In this document: positions 8,404 through 17,357 of the stretch, piece after piece
How positions within the stretch are numbered: the first letter of the stretch is position 1
Layout of the letters: the number at the start of each line of letters is the position of its first letter
Origin: Planctomycetota bacterium
GTDB lineage: Bacteria > Planctomycetota > UBA1135 > GCA-002686595
Assembly (NCBI GenBank): GCA_029212845.1
Contig: JARGPD010000032.1
Span: forward strand, 1-34,151
Direction: 5' to 3'
Length of the DNA stretch: 34,151 nucleotides
Position numbers and translations under genes: made by a program
Notes under the pieces: generated by a model
The model's database searches: none
What the model was told of the DNA's origin: nothing
Seen by the model: the letters and a program-made list of their open reading frames with translations, nothing else

Positions 8404-9386
8404 CGAGCCACGTCCAGATCCTCGGAATCGGACACAGCACGCCGACCCAGGTGCTCACGAACGAAGCGCTGATCGCACGCTTTGGCCTGAAGGTCGATGC
8501 GGAGTGGATCGAGCAGCGCACCGGCATCCGGGATCGCCACTGGCTCCAGGACGGGGAGACGACCTCGGACCTCGCCGTTGCGGCGGCGGAGCTGGCCCTT
8601 GCCCAGGCCGGGGTCAGGAGCACCGAGGTCGAGCGCATCGTGCTCGCCACGATCTCGCCCGACCACCCGAGCCCGTCGACGGCGACGATCGTCGAGCGCA
8701 AGCTCGGCGCGCGCTGCGCGGCCTTCGACCTGTCGGCGGCCTGCGCCGGCTTCCTCTACGGCCTCGAGCTCGGCGCGATGTCCGTGCGTGCCGGCGCGCG
8801 CAACGTGCTCGTGATCGCCGCCGACGCACGCAGTCGCTTCATCGACAAGCACGACCCTCGCTCGGCCGTGCTCTTCGCCGACGGGGCCGCAGCGGTCCTG
8901 CTCGGGCCCGCCGATGCGCCTGGCCTGCTCGCGATCCACCTCGGCGCCGAGGGCCGCGAGCGCATGGGCGCACACATGCCCGCCGGTGGAGCAGCCATGC
9001 CGACCACCGCCGCCACCGTCGAAGCGGGCCTGCACTTCCTCGTCGTCGACGGCAAGCGCGAGATCTTCGACCTGTTCGTGGCCTACACCCGCGAGGCCTG
9101 TGACGCCGTGCTGTCCCAGGCCGGGATCACGATCGACGACGTCGACCTGTTCATCACCCACCAGGGCAACGCGCGCATGGTCGAGCTGACGGTCGGAGCC
9201 CTCGGTGTCGATCCGGCGCGCGCGATGAACAACATCGCCCACCACGGCAACACCTCGAGCGCGACGGTCCCGATCGCCCTCAGCGAGGCGATCGCATCCG
9301 GACGCCTCGCCAGCGGCCAGACCGCGCTCCTGACCTCGGTCGGCGCTGGCTACACCTTCGGCGCCGCCCTCTACCGCATGCCCTGA
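8400..9386 (+). CDS. 3-oxoacyl-ACP synthase III (KAS III / FabH family), catalytic triad intact
   Basis: TGIRDRHW; nucleophile DLSAACAGFLYG (Cys), FITHQGNARM (His), AHHGNTSSATVPIAL (Asn). Confidence 0.9.
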   Translation: MTSHVQILGIGHSTPTQVLTNEALIARFGLKVDAEWIEQRTGIRDRHWLQDGETTSDLAVAAAELALAQAGVRSTEVERIVLATISPDHPSPSTATIVERKLGARCAAFDLSAACAGFLYGLELGAMSVRAGARNVLVIAADARSRFIDKHDPRSAVLFADGAAAVLLGPADAPGLLAIHLGAEGRERMGAHMPAGGAAMPTTAATVEAGLHFLVVDGKREIFDLFVAYTREACDAVLSQAGITIDDVDLFITHQGNARMVELTVGALGVDPARAMNNIAHHGNTSSATVPIALSEAIASGRLASGQTALLTSVGAGYTFGAALYRMP

Positions 9387-10180
9387 TGCCGACCACCACC
9401 CACCAACGCACCGCGCTCGTCACGGGCGCCTCGCGCGGCATCGGTCGCGCCATCGCCCTCGAGCTCGCCCGGGGCGGCCACAGGCTGGTGTTGCACGAGC
9501 ACGAGCCCGGGAGCGGCGCCGAGACCGATGCGCTCCTGCGCGCGGCGCACAGCGAGCCGCGCTGGATCCACGGCGACCTGGCCCGTCCAGTTGGCGCCGG
9601 CGACACGGACGAGCCCGGCGGCCTCGGCGACCTCGCCGGGCTCGAGATCGACGTCCTGGTGCACAACGCCTCAGCCTTCGCACCCTATGGCCGAGTCGAG
9701 GACGGCGCGCGCGAGGCCGATGCCGAGGTGCTCGGGGTCGCCCTCACGGCCGGCATCGGTCTAGCCCGCGCCGTGACACCCGGCATGCGCGCGCGCGGCT
9801 TCGGCCGCTTGGTCTTCATCGGCTCTGCCGCCGGTCGCCTCGGCGCCGCCGGGCAGGTTGCCTATGCGACCGCCAAGGCCGGCCTGCTCGGGCTGACCCG
9901 CAGCCTCGCGGTCGAGCTCGGCCGCGCCGGCATCACCTGCAACCTAGTCGAGCCCGGCCTCATCGACACCGAGCGCACCCGCGCGGCGCTCTCGGGCGCC
10001 CAGTTCCAAGCCCTCGCCGCATCCACGCCGGTCGGCCGCGCCGGGAACCCCGAGGAGCTCGCGCGGCTCGTGGCCTTCCTCGCCAGTGACGACGCGGGCT
10101 ATGTCACCGGCGCGGCGATCCCCGCGGATGGCGGCCTCGGCCTCGGGGTCGTGCCACGCAACCAAGAGCCGCCGTGCTGA
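9386..10180 (+). CDS. SDR family oxidoreductase, FabG-like
   Basis: TGASRGIGRA cofactor motif, VHNAS, Ser-VAYATAK (YxxxK) active site, VEPGLIDT. Confidence 0.9.
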   Translation: MPTTTHQRTALVTGASRGIGRAIALELARGGHRLVLHEHEPGSGAETDALLRAAHSEPRWIHGDLARPVGAGDTDEPGGLGDLAGLEIDVLVHNASAFAPYGRVEDGAREADAEVLGVALTAGIGLARAVTPGMRARGFGRLVFIGSAAGRLGAAGQVAYATAKAGLLGLTRSLAVELGRAGITCNLVEPGLIDTERTRAALSGAQFQALAASTPVGRAGNPEELARLVAFLASDDAGYVTGAAIPADGGLGLGVVPRNQEPPC

Positions 10181-11724
10181 TCCAAGACCTGCTCGAGCGC
10201 AGCGTCCAGCTGTTCCCGCACCGCACCGCCGTCGACGACGGCGAGCGCCGCTGGAGCTTCACCCAGCTGCGCGACCAGGTCTGCAACCTCGCAGCTGCCC
10301 TCACCCGCGCGGGCGTCGAGGCCGAGGACCGGGTCGCGCTGCTCAGCCGCAACCGCGCCGAGTACGTCGCCCTGTACTTCGCTGCCGCTCGACTCGGCGC
10401 CGTGCTCGTACCGCTCAACTGGCGCCTGACCCCGCCCGAGCTGGCCACGATCCTCGGCGACGCCGGGCCCGAGCTCGTCCTGGCCGAAGCCGAGCTCGCA
10501 CCGCGGCTCGAAGGTTGCGCACATGTGGTCCTCGGGCAGCTGCTCGGGGAAGGGCCAGACGCACCGGCCGACCCTCGCGATGGGCGTGGACGTCGCGCGG
10601 CTTCCTGGCAGCCCAAAGAGCCCAGCTCCGACGCCGCGGTCGCCGTGCAGATGTACACGTCGGGCACCTCGGGCCGGCCGAAGGGTGCCATGTTGACCCA
10701 CCGCAACTGCCACAGCATGACCAGCGCGTGGCTGCTCGACATGCCCCTCGATGCCGGCGACCGCTTCCTCCAGGTCACGCCGCTCTTCCACGTCGGCGGC
10801 CTCCTGATGCTGCTGTCCTGCGTCGCGAGCGGCGCGACCCTGCGGCTCCTGCCGGAGTTCGATCCCGTGGCCGCCATCGACGTGCTCAGCGGCGAGCCGA
10901 CGACCCACACCTTGATGGTGCCGGCCATGCTCGAGTGGCTCCTGGCCGAGCCCTACCTCGTGGGCAAGCAGCTCGCGCACCTCCGGCTGGTCGTCTATGG
11001 TGCCGCGCCGATCCCGCCAGCGACCCTCGAGCGTGCGCGCGCGCGGCTCGCCTGCGACTTCCTCCAGGGCTACGGCCTGACCGAGAGCACCGGGGTCCTG
11101 TTGACCCTGACCCCGCGCGACCACCGCGAGGGCGATGCGGTGCGCCTGGCCTCGGCCGGCCGCGCTGCGCCCGGCTGCTTGGTGCGCGTGGTCGACCGGA
11201 ATGGCGAGGAAGTCGAGGCCAGTGAAGATGGCCAGCCCGGTGAGGCCGGCGAGATCGTTGCCCGCGGCGACAACCTCTCCCCCGGCTACTGGAACGACCC
11301 GGACGGAACCGCCGCCGCCTGGACCGACGGCTGGTTCCACACCGGGGACCTCGCGCGCATCGACACCGCGGGCTACATCACCATCGTCGATCGCATCAAG
11401 GACATGATCCTGGTCGGCGGCGAGAACGTCTACCCGCGCGAGGTCGAGCTCGTGCTGCTCGAGCACCCCGACGTGCGCGACGCTGCGGTCGTCGGCATCC
11501 CCCACGACGTCTGGGGCGAGGAGGTCCTTGCGCTAGTCGTGCTCGAGCCGGGAAGGACCCAGACCGACCGCAGCCTGACGAGTCACTGCCGCGGCGCTCT
11601 GGCCCGCTACAAGTGCCCCACCCGCTTCCAGTTCCCTGGCGAGCTGCCGCGCAACGCCGCCGGCAAGCTCATGAAGAACGAGCTGCGTGCTCCCCACTGG
11701 CAAGGACGGCCCCGCCTCGTATGA
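10174..11724 (+). CDS. AMP-dependent acyl-CoA/acyl-ACP synthetase (ANL superfamily)
   Basis: YTSGTSGRPKGAMLTH (A3), GYGLTESTG (A5), GWFHTGDLARID (A7), IKDMILVGGENVYPREVE (A8), and C-terminal GK Lys; GTG start overlapping the SDR stop. Confidence 0.9.
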   Translation: MLIQDLLERSVQLFPHRTAVDDGERRWSFTQLRDQVCNLAAALTRAGVEAEDRVALLSRNRAEYVALYFAAARLGAVLVPLNWRLTPPELATILGDAGPELVLAEAELAPRLEGCAHVVLGQLLGEGPDAPADPRDGRGRRAASWQPKEPSSDAAVAVQMYTSGTSGRPKGAMLTHRNCHSMTSAWLLDMPLDAGDRFLQVTPLFHVGGLLMLLSCVASGATLRLLPEFDPVAAIDVLSGEPTTHTLMVPAMLEWLLAEPYLVGKQLAHLRLVVYGAAPIPPATLERARARLACDFLQGYGLTESTGVLLTLTPRDHREGDAVRLASAGRAAPGCLVRVVDRNGEEVEASEDGQPGEAGEIVARGDNLSPGYWNDPDGTAAAWTDGWFHTGDLARIDTAGYITIVDRIKDMILVGGENVYPREVELVLLEHPDVRDAAVVGIPHDVWGEEVLALVVLEPGRTQTDRSLTSHCRGALARYKCPTRFQFPGELPRNAAGKLMKNELRAPHWQGRPRLV

Positions 11725-11972
11725 AGACGCCCCCGACGCTCCCCACGGTCCTCGCTCTGCTCGAAGAGGCGACCCTCGCCGAAGAGGGCACGATCGATCC
11801 CGAAGCGCCGCTGCTCGGCATGGAGGGCTGGGACTCGATGGGCATGGTCATGTTCATCGCGCTCGTCCAGGACCACCACGGCTTCGAGCTCTCGATCACC
11901 GACCTGCGCGACTGCGTGTGCGGCAACGAGCTCTTGGTGGTCATCGCCGAGCGCGCCCGGGAACCGTCATGA
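11721..11972 (+). CDS. Discrete acyl carrier protein
   Basis: 83-aa protein; GWDSMGMVMF matches the 4'-phosphopantetheine Ser site (DSx), small acidic helical protein; ATGA overlap on both sides. Confidence 0.8.
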   Translation: MKTPPTLPTVLALLEEATLAEEGTIDPEAPLLGMEGWDSMGMVMFIALVQDHHGFELSITDLRDCVCGNELLVVIAERAREPS

Positions 11973-13003
11973 CCTCGGGCGTGCGGCTGATCGCGAGCGC
12001 GGCCTCTGGTCCCGTCGACCTGGTCGGCGCGGCCGCACGGGTCGACAACCAGGCGCTCTTCGACCGCGCGCCCGTGCTGGCGCGCCACTTCGACCTGGAC
12101 CAGCTCGAGGCGCGCTTCGGAGTGCGCTCCCGCCAGTGGACCCGCGGCGTCGGGCTGGACGAGTCCGACCTGGCCCTGGGCGCGGTCCGCAGCCTGCTCG
12201 CCAAGGCCGCGCGGCGCCCGGACGAGCTCGCGCTCCTGATCGCGGTCACGTCGACGCCGAGCCGCGCCACCAGCTCGCTCGCCGGGCGCGTCGCGCGCGG
12301 ACTGAGCCTAAGCTGCCCGAGCTTCGACCTGCGCGCCGGTGGCGCAGGAGCGCTCTTGGCCTGGCGCGCCGCCGAGCGCTGGCTGGCCGGCACCCATGGC
12401 CTCGCCGTCGTGGTCGCCGCCGAGTCGATCTCGCCCTGGCTCGAGCTCGATACCGCGGCACCCACGCCGATCCTCTTCGGCGATGGCGCTGCTGCGATCC
12501 TGCTCCAGGGCGCGGCCGCGCAGCCCGGCCTGCTGGCCTTCGAGGGGCGCACCGACGCCCCCGCCGGCCAGGCCTTCACGGTGCCGGCGCCCCTGCCTCC
12601 TGGGCCGGACTCGACCCCCACAGACTTCTGCTTCCAGGACGCCGACCGCACCTACGCCGGCGCGATGGGCGAGCTGCGCGCCGCGCTCTGCTCGCGCCTC
12701 AGGGCGGCCCACGAGCTCGCCGCTACCGAGCGCGGCCTGCCGGCATCGATCGACGCCTTCTTCCCGATGGCGCCGAGCCTCGCGAGCGCCAGCGCCCAGG
12801 CCGATGCCTTCGGAGTCCCCGCCGAGCACACGCACACCTGCCTCCTCGACTGGGGCTGCCCCGGCGCCGCCGCGCCGCTGATCGCCCTCGCGGCGACCGA
12901 CCTGACCCAGCCCAAGACGCTCGCCCTCGCCGCCGTCGGAGGTGGCGCCCACGGCGCCGCGCTGACCTGGCGCCACTCGCCCCCCACCCAGGACTGCCCG
13001 TGA
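11969..13003 (+). CDS. KAS III-like (thiolase-fold) protein with degenerate catalytic triad
   Basis: KAS III layout (FGVRSRQW, FGDGAAAILLQG, FFPMAPS, LDWGCPGAAAPLIAL) but Cys, His and Asn sites all substituted relative to the 8400 gene. Confidence 0.8.
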   Translation: MTSGVRLIASAASGPVDLVGAAARVDNQALFDRAPVLARHFDLDQLEARFGVRSRQWTRGVGLDESDLALGAVRSLLAKAARRPDELALLIAVTSTPSRATSSLAGRVARGLSLSCPSFDLRAGGAGALLAWRAAERWLAGTHGLAVVVAAESISPWLELDTAAPTPILFGDGAAAILLQGAAAQPGLLAFEGRTDAPAGQAFTVPAPLPPGPDSTPTDFCFQDADRTYAGAMGELRAALCSRLRAAHELAATERGLPASIDAFFPMAPSLASASAQADAFGVPAEHTHTCLLDWGCPGAAAPLIALAATDLTQPKTLALAAVGGGAHGAALTWRHSPPTQDCP

Positions 13004-14733
13004 CCCTTCGACCCGTTGACGGCCTCTTCATCTCCTACTACGAAGACATCGACCGCTGGGGCAACGACCACGCGCCGAGCCGCTCCGGTCCGACCGGGTC
13101 GCCGGCATACCTGGCGGCCGAGGCGGGCTCCGGCAAGGACACCCTGACCCACCGCATGGGTCGCCAGAGCGTCGGCATCGACGGCATGAACCACGACATC
13201 GCGCGCTACCTGTCGCGGGCGCGCTATGGCACGTCGATCGAGTACCGCCGCTACGACGCCTTCTCGCCGACGCACCTGAGCGGCGCGTACTACGAGTCGC
13301 TCGCCAAGCGGCACGGCTATGACCTGCACCACATCAACCACGCCTCGCGGGTCGACCTCGAGCGTCTCGCGCCGCAGCTAGCGCCGCGCTTCGTGTTCCT
13401 CTCGACGACCTACATGACCGAGACCTCGATGGCCCTCGACGCCGCCCAGCACGTGCGCGCGAACTGGCCCGGCGTGCCGGTCATCATGGGCGGTCTGGTC
13501 CTGGTCGAGCTCGAGAAGAGCCTGCCCGACGCGGTCTTCCAGACCTTCCTCAAGGCCTGGGGTGCCGACGCCTACGTGATCACGCCGCTGGGCGAGGCGG
13601 CCTTCCTGCGCCTGCTCGAGAGCGACGGAACCGACATCCCCGGGCTCCGCCTGCCCAAGACCTGGGTCCTGCGCGACGGACGCTACGCCGTCGACGCGAC
13701 GATCGAAGAGCCCGGGCTCGACATCAACGAGAACCACGTGCGCTGGGAGCTGCTCGACCCTGAGCGCTTGTACCACACGGTGCACACGCGCACGGCGCGC
13801 AGCTGCGCCTTCACCTGCGCCTTCTGCAGCTACTTCTCGAACCAGGGTCCGCTCGTGCTGAGCGACCCAGCCACCCTCGACATGGAGCTGCAGCGCCTGA
13901 GCTCGGTCGGCAGCGTGAAGAGCCTGATCTTCACCGACGACACGCTCAACGTCCCGATGCCGCGCTTCCTCGAGCTGCTCGAGGTGCTCAAGCGCTACGA
14001 CTTCGAGTGGTACTCCTACTTCCGCGCGCAGTTCGCCGACGAGGACTGCGCCAAGTCGATGATCGACTCGGGCTGCAAGGCGGTCTTCCTGGGCATCGAG
14101 TCCCTCGACGACAAGGTGCTGAAGAACATGAAGAAGGCCGCGACCCAGAAGGCCTACACGCGCGGCATGCGGGCGCTCAAGGCGGCCGGCATCCACACCC
14201 ACGCCAACTTCATCGTCGGCTTCCCCGGCGACCGGCCCGAGAACACGAAGGCGGCCATCGACTGGGTCGACGGCGAGGGCGTCGAGTTCTTCACGTTCAG
14301 CCCGTGGTACTGCTCGCCCGCGACGCCGATCGGCAAGCAGGAGCAGAAGGACAAGTACGGCGTGCGGGGCAACTTCTGGCGCTGGGAGCACGACACGATG
14401 AACTCGAGCCAAGCCCTCGAGCACGAGATCTGGGCGATCGAGAACGCCAAGTCCTCGGTCTTCGTCTCGGAGCTCTCCGCCCAGTGCTTCTGGTCCGAGA
14501 TCCAGCTGTACGCCAACGGCTTCTCCGCCGCCGAGATCCAACAGCTGATGACCTCGTTCAACGGGCTCGCCGGCAGGAACAGCCACATGGGCGACGTCCA
14601 GGAGCTGCCCGCGTACCAGGAGACCCAGCGCATCCTGCACACCCGCGAGCTGCCGGTCCCCCCGGGCTGCGAGCTGTACCGCACCGAGGTCGAGTCGCGC
14701 GCCACGATCGACCGGGCGACCGCCAAGGCATGA
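13000..14733 (+). CDS. B12-binding-domain radical SAM protein (resembles PhpK-family methyltransferases)
   Basis: CAFTCAFC = CxxxCxxC SAM cluster; N-terminal region with VPVIMGG and GADAYVITPLGEAAF typical of a cobalamin-binding domain; FTDDTLNVPMPRF, FLGIESLDDKVLKNMKK. Confidence 0.8.
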   Translation: MTLRPVDGLFISYYEDIDRWGNDHAPSRSGPTGSPAYLAAEAGSGKDTLTHRMGRQSVGIDGMNHDIARYLSRARYGTSIEYRRYDAFSPTHLSGAYYESLAKRHGYDLHHINHASRVDLERLAPQLAPRFVFLSTTYMTETSMALDAAQHVRANWPGVPVIMGGLVLVELEKSLPDAVFQTFLKAWGADAYVITPLGEAAFLRLLESDGTDIPGLRLPKTWVLRDGRYAVDATIEEPGLDINENHVRWELLDPERLYHTVHTRTARSCAFTCAFCSYFSNQGPLVLSDPATLDMELQRLSSVGSVKSLIFTDDTLNVPMPRFLELLEVLKRYDFEWYSYFRAQFADEDCAKSMIDSGCKAVFLGIESLDDKVLKNMKKAATQKAYTRGMRALKAAGIHTHANFIVGFPGDRPENTKAAIDWVDGEGVEFFTFSPWYCSPATPIGKQEQKDKYGVRGNFWRWEHDTMNSSQALEHEIWAIENAKSSVFVSELSAQCFWSEIQLYANGFSAAEIQQLMTSFNGLAGRNSHMGDVQELPAYQETQRILHTRELPVPPGCELYRTEVESRATIDRATAKA

Positions 14734-15929
14734 AGCCCGAGGTCGAAGCGAGCATCCGCGCCGAGTGGCGGGCGGCGCGGGCGCGGCCGGGTGCCGCGGG
14801 CGGCGGCTTCCAGGTCGCCGGTGACGTCTACAACGACTCCGAGCTGGCCGAGCGCGAGCGCCACCTGGTCTTCGCCCGGGCGTGGCTGCCGATCTGCCGG
14901 GCCAGCCAGGTCGAGGCCCCCGGCAGCTACCGCACCGCCGACCTCGCGGGGACGCCGATCGCGGTCGTGCGCTCGCTGGGGTCGGGGCAGCTGCGGGCCT
15001 TCCTCAACGTCTGCCCGCACCGCGGCAACCAGCTGCTGCGCGCGGCAGAGGGCAGCCTCGCGGACCGCGACGGCGTCGTTGCCTGCGCCTACCACGGCGC
15101 GGCCTTCGACGCGGGCGGCCAGGACGAGGGCGATCGGCAGCGACCGTTCGGCGCGATGGTCCCGGGCTCGGGCGGCTTCCAAGGGAGCGAGCTCGGGTGC
15201 CTCGAGGCGCTCGCGGTGGAGAGCCACTGGGGCTGGGTCTGGGTCCGCCGCAGCGGCACGATGTCCCTGGCCGACTTCCTCGGCGAGGAGCTCGCCGACG
15301 AGCTGGCTGGTTGGGACCTCTTGCGCGCCGCGCTGCACCGCAGCCACAGCTTCGAGGGGGCCTTCGACTGGAAGGTCGGGGTCGAGGCCTTCCTCGAGTC
15401 GATGCACCTGCCGACGATCCACCGGCGCACGGCGGCGCCCCTGCTCGACCACATGGCCACGGCCCAGGCGCAGCTCGGCAGCCACTCGCGCATGAGCACG
15501 CCCTTCCGCATGCCCGGCGCCTATGGCCCCGACGGCCTGCTCGGCAGCGCCGCCGCCGAGGCTGGCGTCGGGCTCTTCCCCGGGCTCAACGAGGTCCAGC
15601 GCACGAGCAATTTCAGCTACCTGCTGTTCCCCAGCACCGTGCTGAACCTCCTGCCGACGCACTTCACCTTGTTCCGCATCCTGCCCCTCGGCCTCGAGCG
15701 CTGCCGCGTCGAGTACGAGCTGTACGCGGCTCCGACGAGCACGCCGGCCCAGGCGGCCTACGTCGACTCGCTCGACCCCGGCTACCTGCAGCTGCTCGAC
15801 GAAGACCTCGACAACCTGGCCTGGATCCAGCGCGGCGTGCGCCACGGGGACCGGCCGCTGCTCACGCTGACCTCCCAGGAGCGGCGCATCCTGCACTTCC
15901 GCGAGACCCTCGCCGCCTGGATGGCCTGA
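14730..15929 (+). CDS. Rieske [2Fe-2S] aromatic-ring-hydroxylating oxygenase-type alpha subunit
   Basis: CPHRG...CAYHG Rieske ligands and VEAFLESMHLPTIH mononuclear-iron site. Confidence 0.88.
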   Translation: MKPEVEASIRAEWRAARARPGAAGGGFQVAGDVYNDSELAERERHLVFARAWLPICRASQVEAPGSYRTADLAGTPIAVVRSLGSGQLRAFLNVCPHRGNQLLRAAEGSLADRDGVVACAYHGAAFDAGGQDEGDRQRPFGAMVPGSGGFQGSELGCLEALAVESHWGWVWVRRSGTMSLADFLGEELADELAGWDLLRAALHRSHSFEGAFDWKVGVEAFLESMHLPTIHRRTAAPLLDHMATAQAQLGSHSRMSTPFRMPGAYGPDGLLGSAAAEAGVGLFPGLNEVQRTSNFSYLLFPSTVLNLLPTHFTLFRILPLGLERCRVEYELYAAPTSTPAQAAYVDSLDPGYLQLLDEDLDNLAWIQRGVRHGDRPLLTLTSQERRILHFRETLAAWMA

Positions 15930-15941
15930 CCCGCGGACCGG

Positions 15942-17357
15942 ATGTCCTTCGCCAGCTCCCCCTACCTGCTCTTCCTGGCCCTGGTCCTGGCCGCCTTCCC
16001 GTTCCTGCCCCGGCGCGGGCGCGTGTGGGGCATGCTGCTGGCGAGCTACCTGTTCTACTTCGGGCAGCAGCCGCTGCACATCCTGGCGCTCTTCCTGTCG
16101 ACCCTGCTCGACTTCGGCGTCGGCCTGGCCCTGGCTCGCTCGACCGAGCCACGCGCGAGGCTGCGCTGGCTGCTGCTGAGCCTCGTCGTCAACGTCGGCG
16201 CGCTGGTCGGCTTCAAGTACACCGGCTTCCTGGCGGAGACCTGGAACCTGACCGGCGAGCACCTCGGCCTGGCCCTGCCGGTGCCCGACTGGGCCCTGCC
16301 GCTTGGCATCTCCTTCTACACCTTCCAGACGATCGGCTACACGATCGACGTCTACCGGGGTCGCATCGAGGCCTGTCGCAGCCTGGCCGACTACGGCCTC
16401 TACGTGGCCTTCTTCCCGCAGCTCATCTCGGGTCCGATCGAGCGCGCCGAGCACCTGCTGCCCCAGCTGCGCAACATGCAGCCGCCGACATCAGGCAACC
16501 TGTCGGTCGGCCTGCGCCGCATGCTGTGGGGCCTGTTCAAGAAGGTCGTGCTCGCCGACCGCTTCCGGCCGCTGGTGCTCGGCAACCTAGCCGACCCCGG
16601 TGGCCTCGACAGCATGACGCTGGGTGCCAACAGCCTTGGCCTCTTGGCGCTCTTGTACCTGGACTTCAGCGCCTACACCGACCTCGCCCGCGGCAGCGCG
16701 CGCCTGTTCGGGGTCGAGCTGGTCCAGAACTTCGACCGCCCCTTCGCGGCGACGTCGCCGGCCGACTTCACCCGCCGCTGGCACATGTCCCTGATCCGCT
16801 GGATCGAGGTCTACCTTTACGCTCCGCTGCTGCGCGGCCGCCTGACCCACGCCAAGATCTGGGGCACCAACACGCTCCTGATCGGGCTGTTCGGCCTGTG
16901 GCACGGTCCCTTTGCCAGCTACCTGATCGGCGGCGTCTGCCTCGGCGCCTGCATCTCCGTGCAGCAGAGCCTGCGCCTCTGGGCGCACCAGCAGCGACGG
17001 CGCCCGAAGCCGCTCGGCCCCGCCGCTGCCCTCGCCGGTTGGGCCCTGACGATGGCGATCTGGTCCCTGTTCGTGGTCGCGCTCTTCGCGCCCGACTCGG
17101 GCCAGGCTGGCGCCTACTACGCCGCGCTCTTCACCCCGAGCCTGCCGAGCGCTGGGCAGCTGCCGGGCCTCGCGACTGCCTTCGCGCTGATGGCCCTAGC
17201 CCTTGGGGTGCACCTCGCCGCGGGCCGCATGGACCTCGACCGCGCCTGGTTCCGACTGCCGCGCGCCCTGCGCCCGGCCCTCTTGCTGCTCGGCGCCTGG
17301 GGCATCGCGCGCTTCGCCGCTCCGGCCTCCGAGGCCTTCATCTACTTCCGCTTCTGA
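15942..17357 (+). CDS. MBOAT family O-acyltransferase (AlgI/DltB-like)
   Basis: Multi-TM protein; PLGISFYTFQTIGYTIDVYRG, FFPQLISGPIERAEHLLPQL, DFTRRWHMSLIRWIEVYLYAPLL, GLWHGP (MBOAT His). Confidence 0.92.
   Translation: MSFASSPYLLFLALVLAAFPFLPRRGRVWGMLLASYLFYFGQQPLHILALFLSTLLDFGVGLALARSTEPRARLRWLLLSLVVNVGALVGFKYTGFLAETWNLTGEHLGLALPVPDWALPLGISFYTFQTIGYTIDVYRGRIEACRSLADYGLYVAFFPQLISGPIERAEHLLPQLRNMQPPTSGNLSVGLRRMLWGLFKKVVLADRFRPLVLGNLADPGGLDSMTLGANSLGLLALLYLDFSAYTDLARGSARLFGVELVQNFDRPFAATSPADFTRRWHMSLIRWIEVYLYAPLLRGRLTHAKIWGTNTLLIGLFGLWHGPFASYLIGGVCLGACISVQQSLRLWAHQQRRRPKPLGPAAALAGWALTMAIWSLFVVALFAPDSGQAGAYYAALFTPSLPSAGQLPGLATAFALMALALGVHLAAGRMDLDRAWFRLPRALRPALLLLGAWGIARFAAPASEAFIYFRF

Noticed and set aside
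5820-9386. 1188-aa + strand ORF
   Set aside because: First ~2.5 kb is antisense/out-of-frame to conserved genes (DUF1801-type, hydrolase, MDR) with Arg/Ala/Gly-rich low-complexity sequence; only the 3' part from 8400 is a real KAS III
9386-11972. Assignment of the SDR/ligase/KAS III set as an OleABCD (beta-lactone/olefin) pathway
   Set aside because: The SDR is a short FabG-like enzyme rather than an extended OleD type, a free ACP is present and no OleB hydrolase is in the operon, so the Ole label is not supported
12136-12999. 5' extension of the radical SAM ORF
   Set aside because: Arg/Pro-rich and overlaps the pseudo-KAS III gene; GTG at 13000 overlapping the stop of the upstream gene fits the operon pattern
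14154-16454. 766-aa - strand ORF opposite radical SAM/Rieske/MBOAT genes
   Set aside because: Opposes three genes with clear catalytic motifs; Q/E/G/A-rich artefact of GC-rich third positions
14882-17356. Long 5' part of the 1182-aa ORF 14882..18430
   Set aside because: Out of frame with Rieske and MBOAT genes; only the segment from ATG 17357 (SGNH protein) is supported
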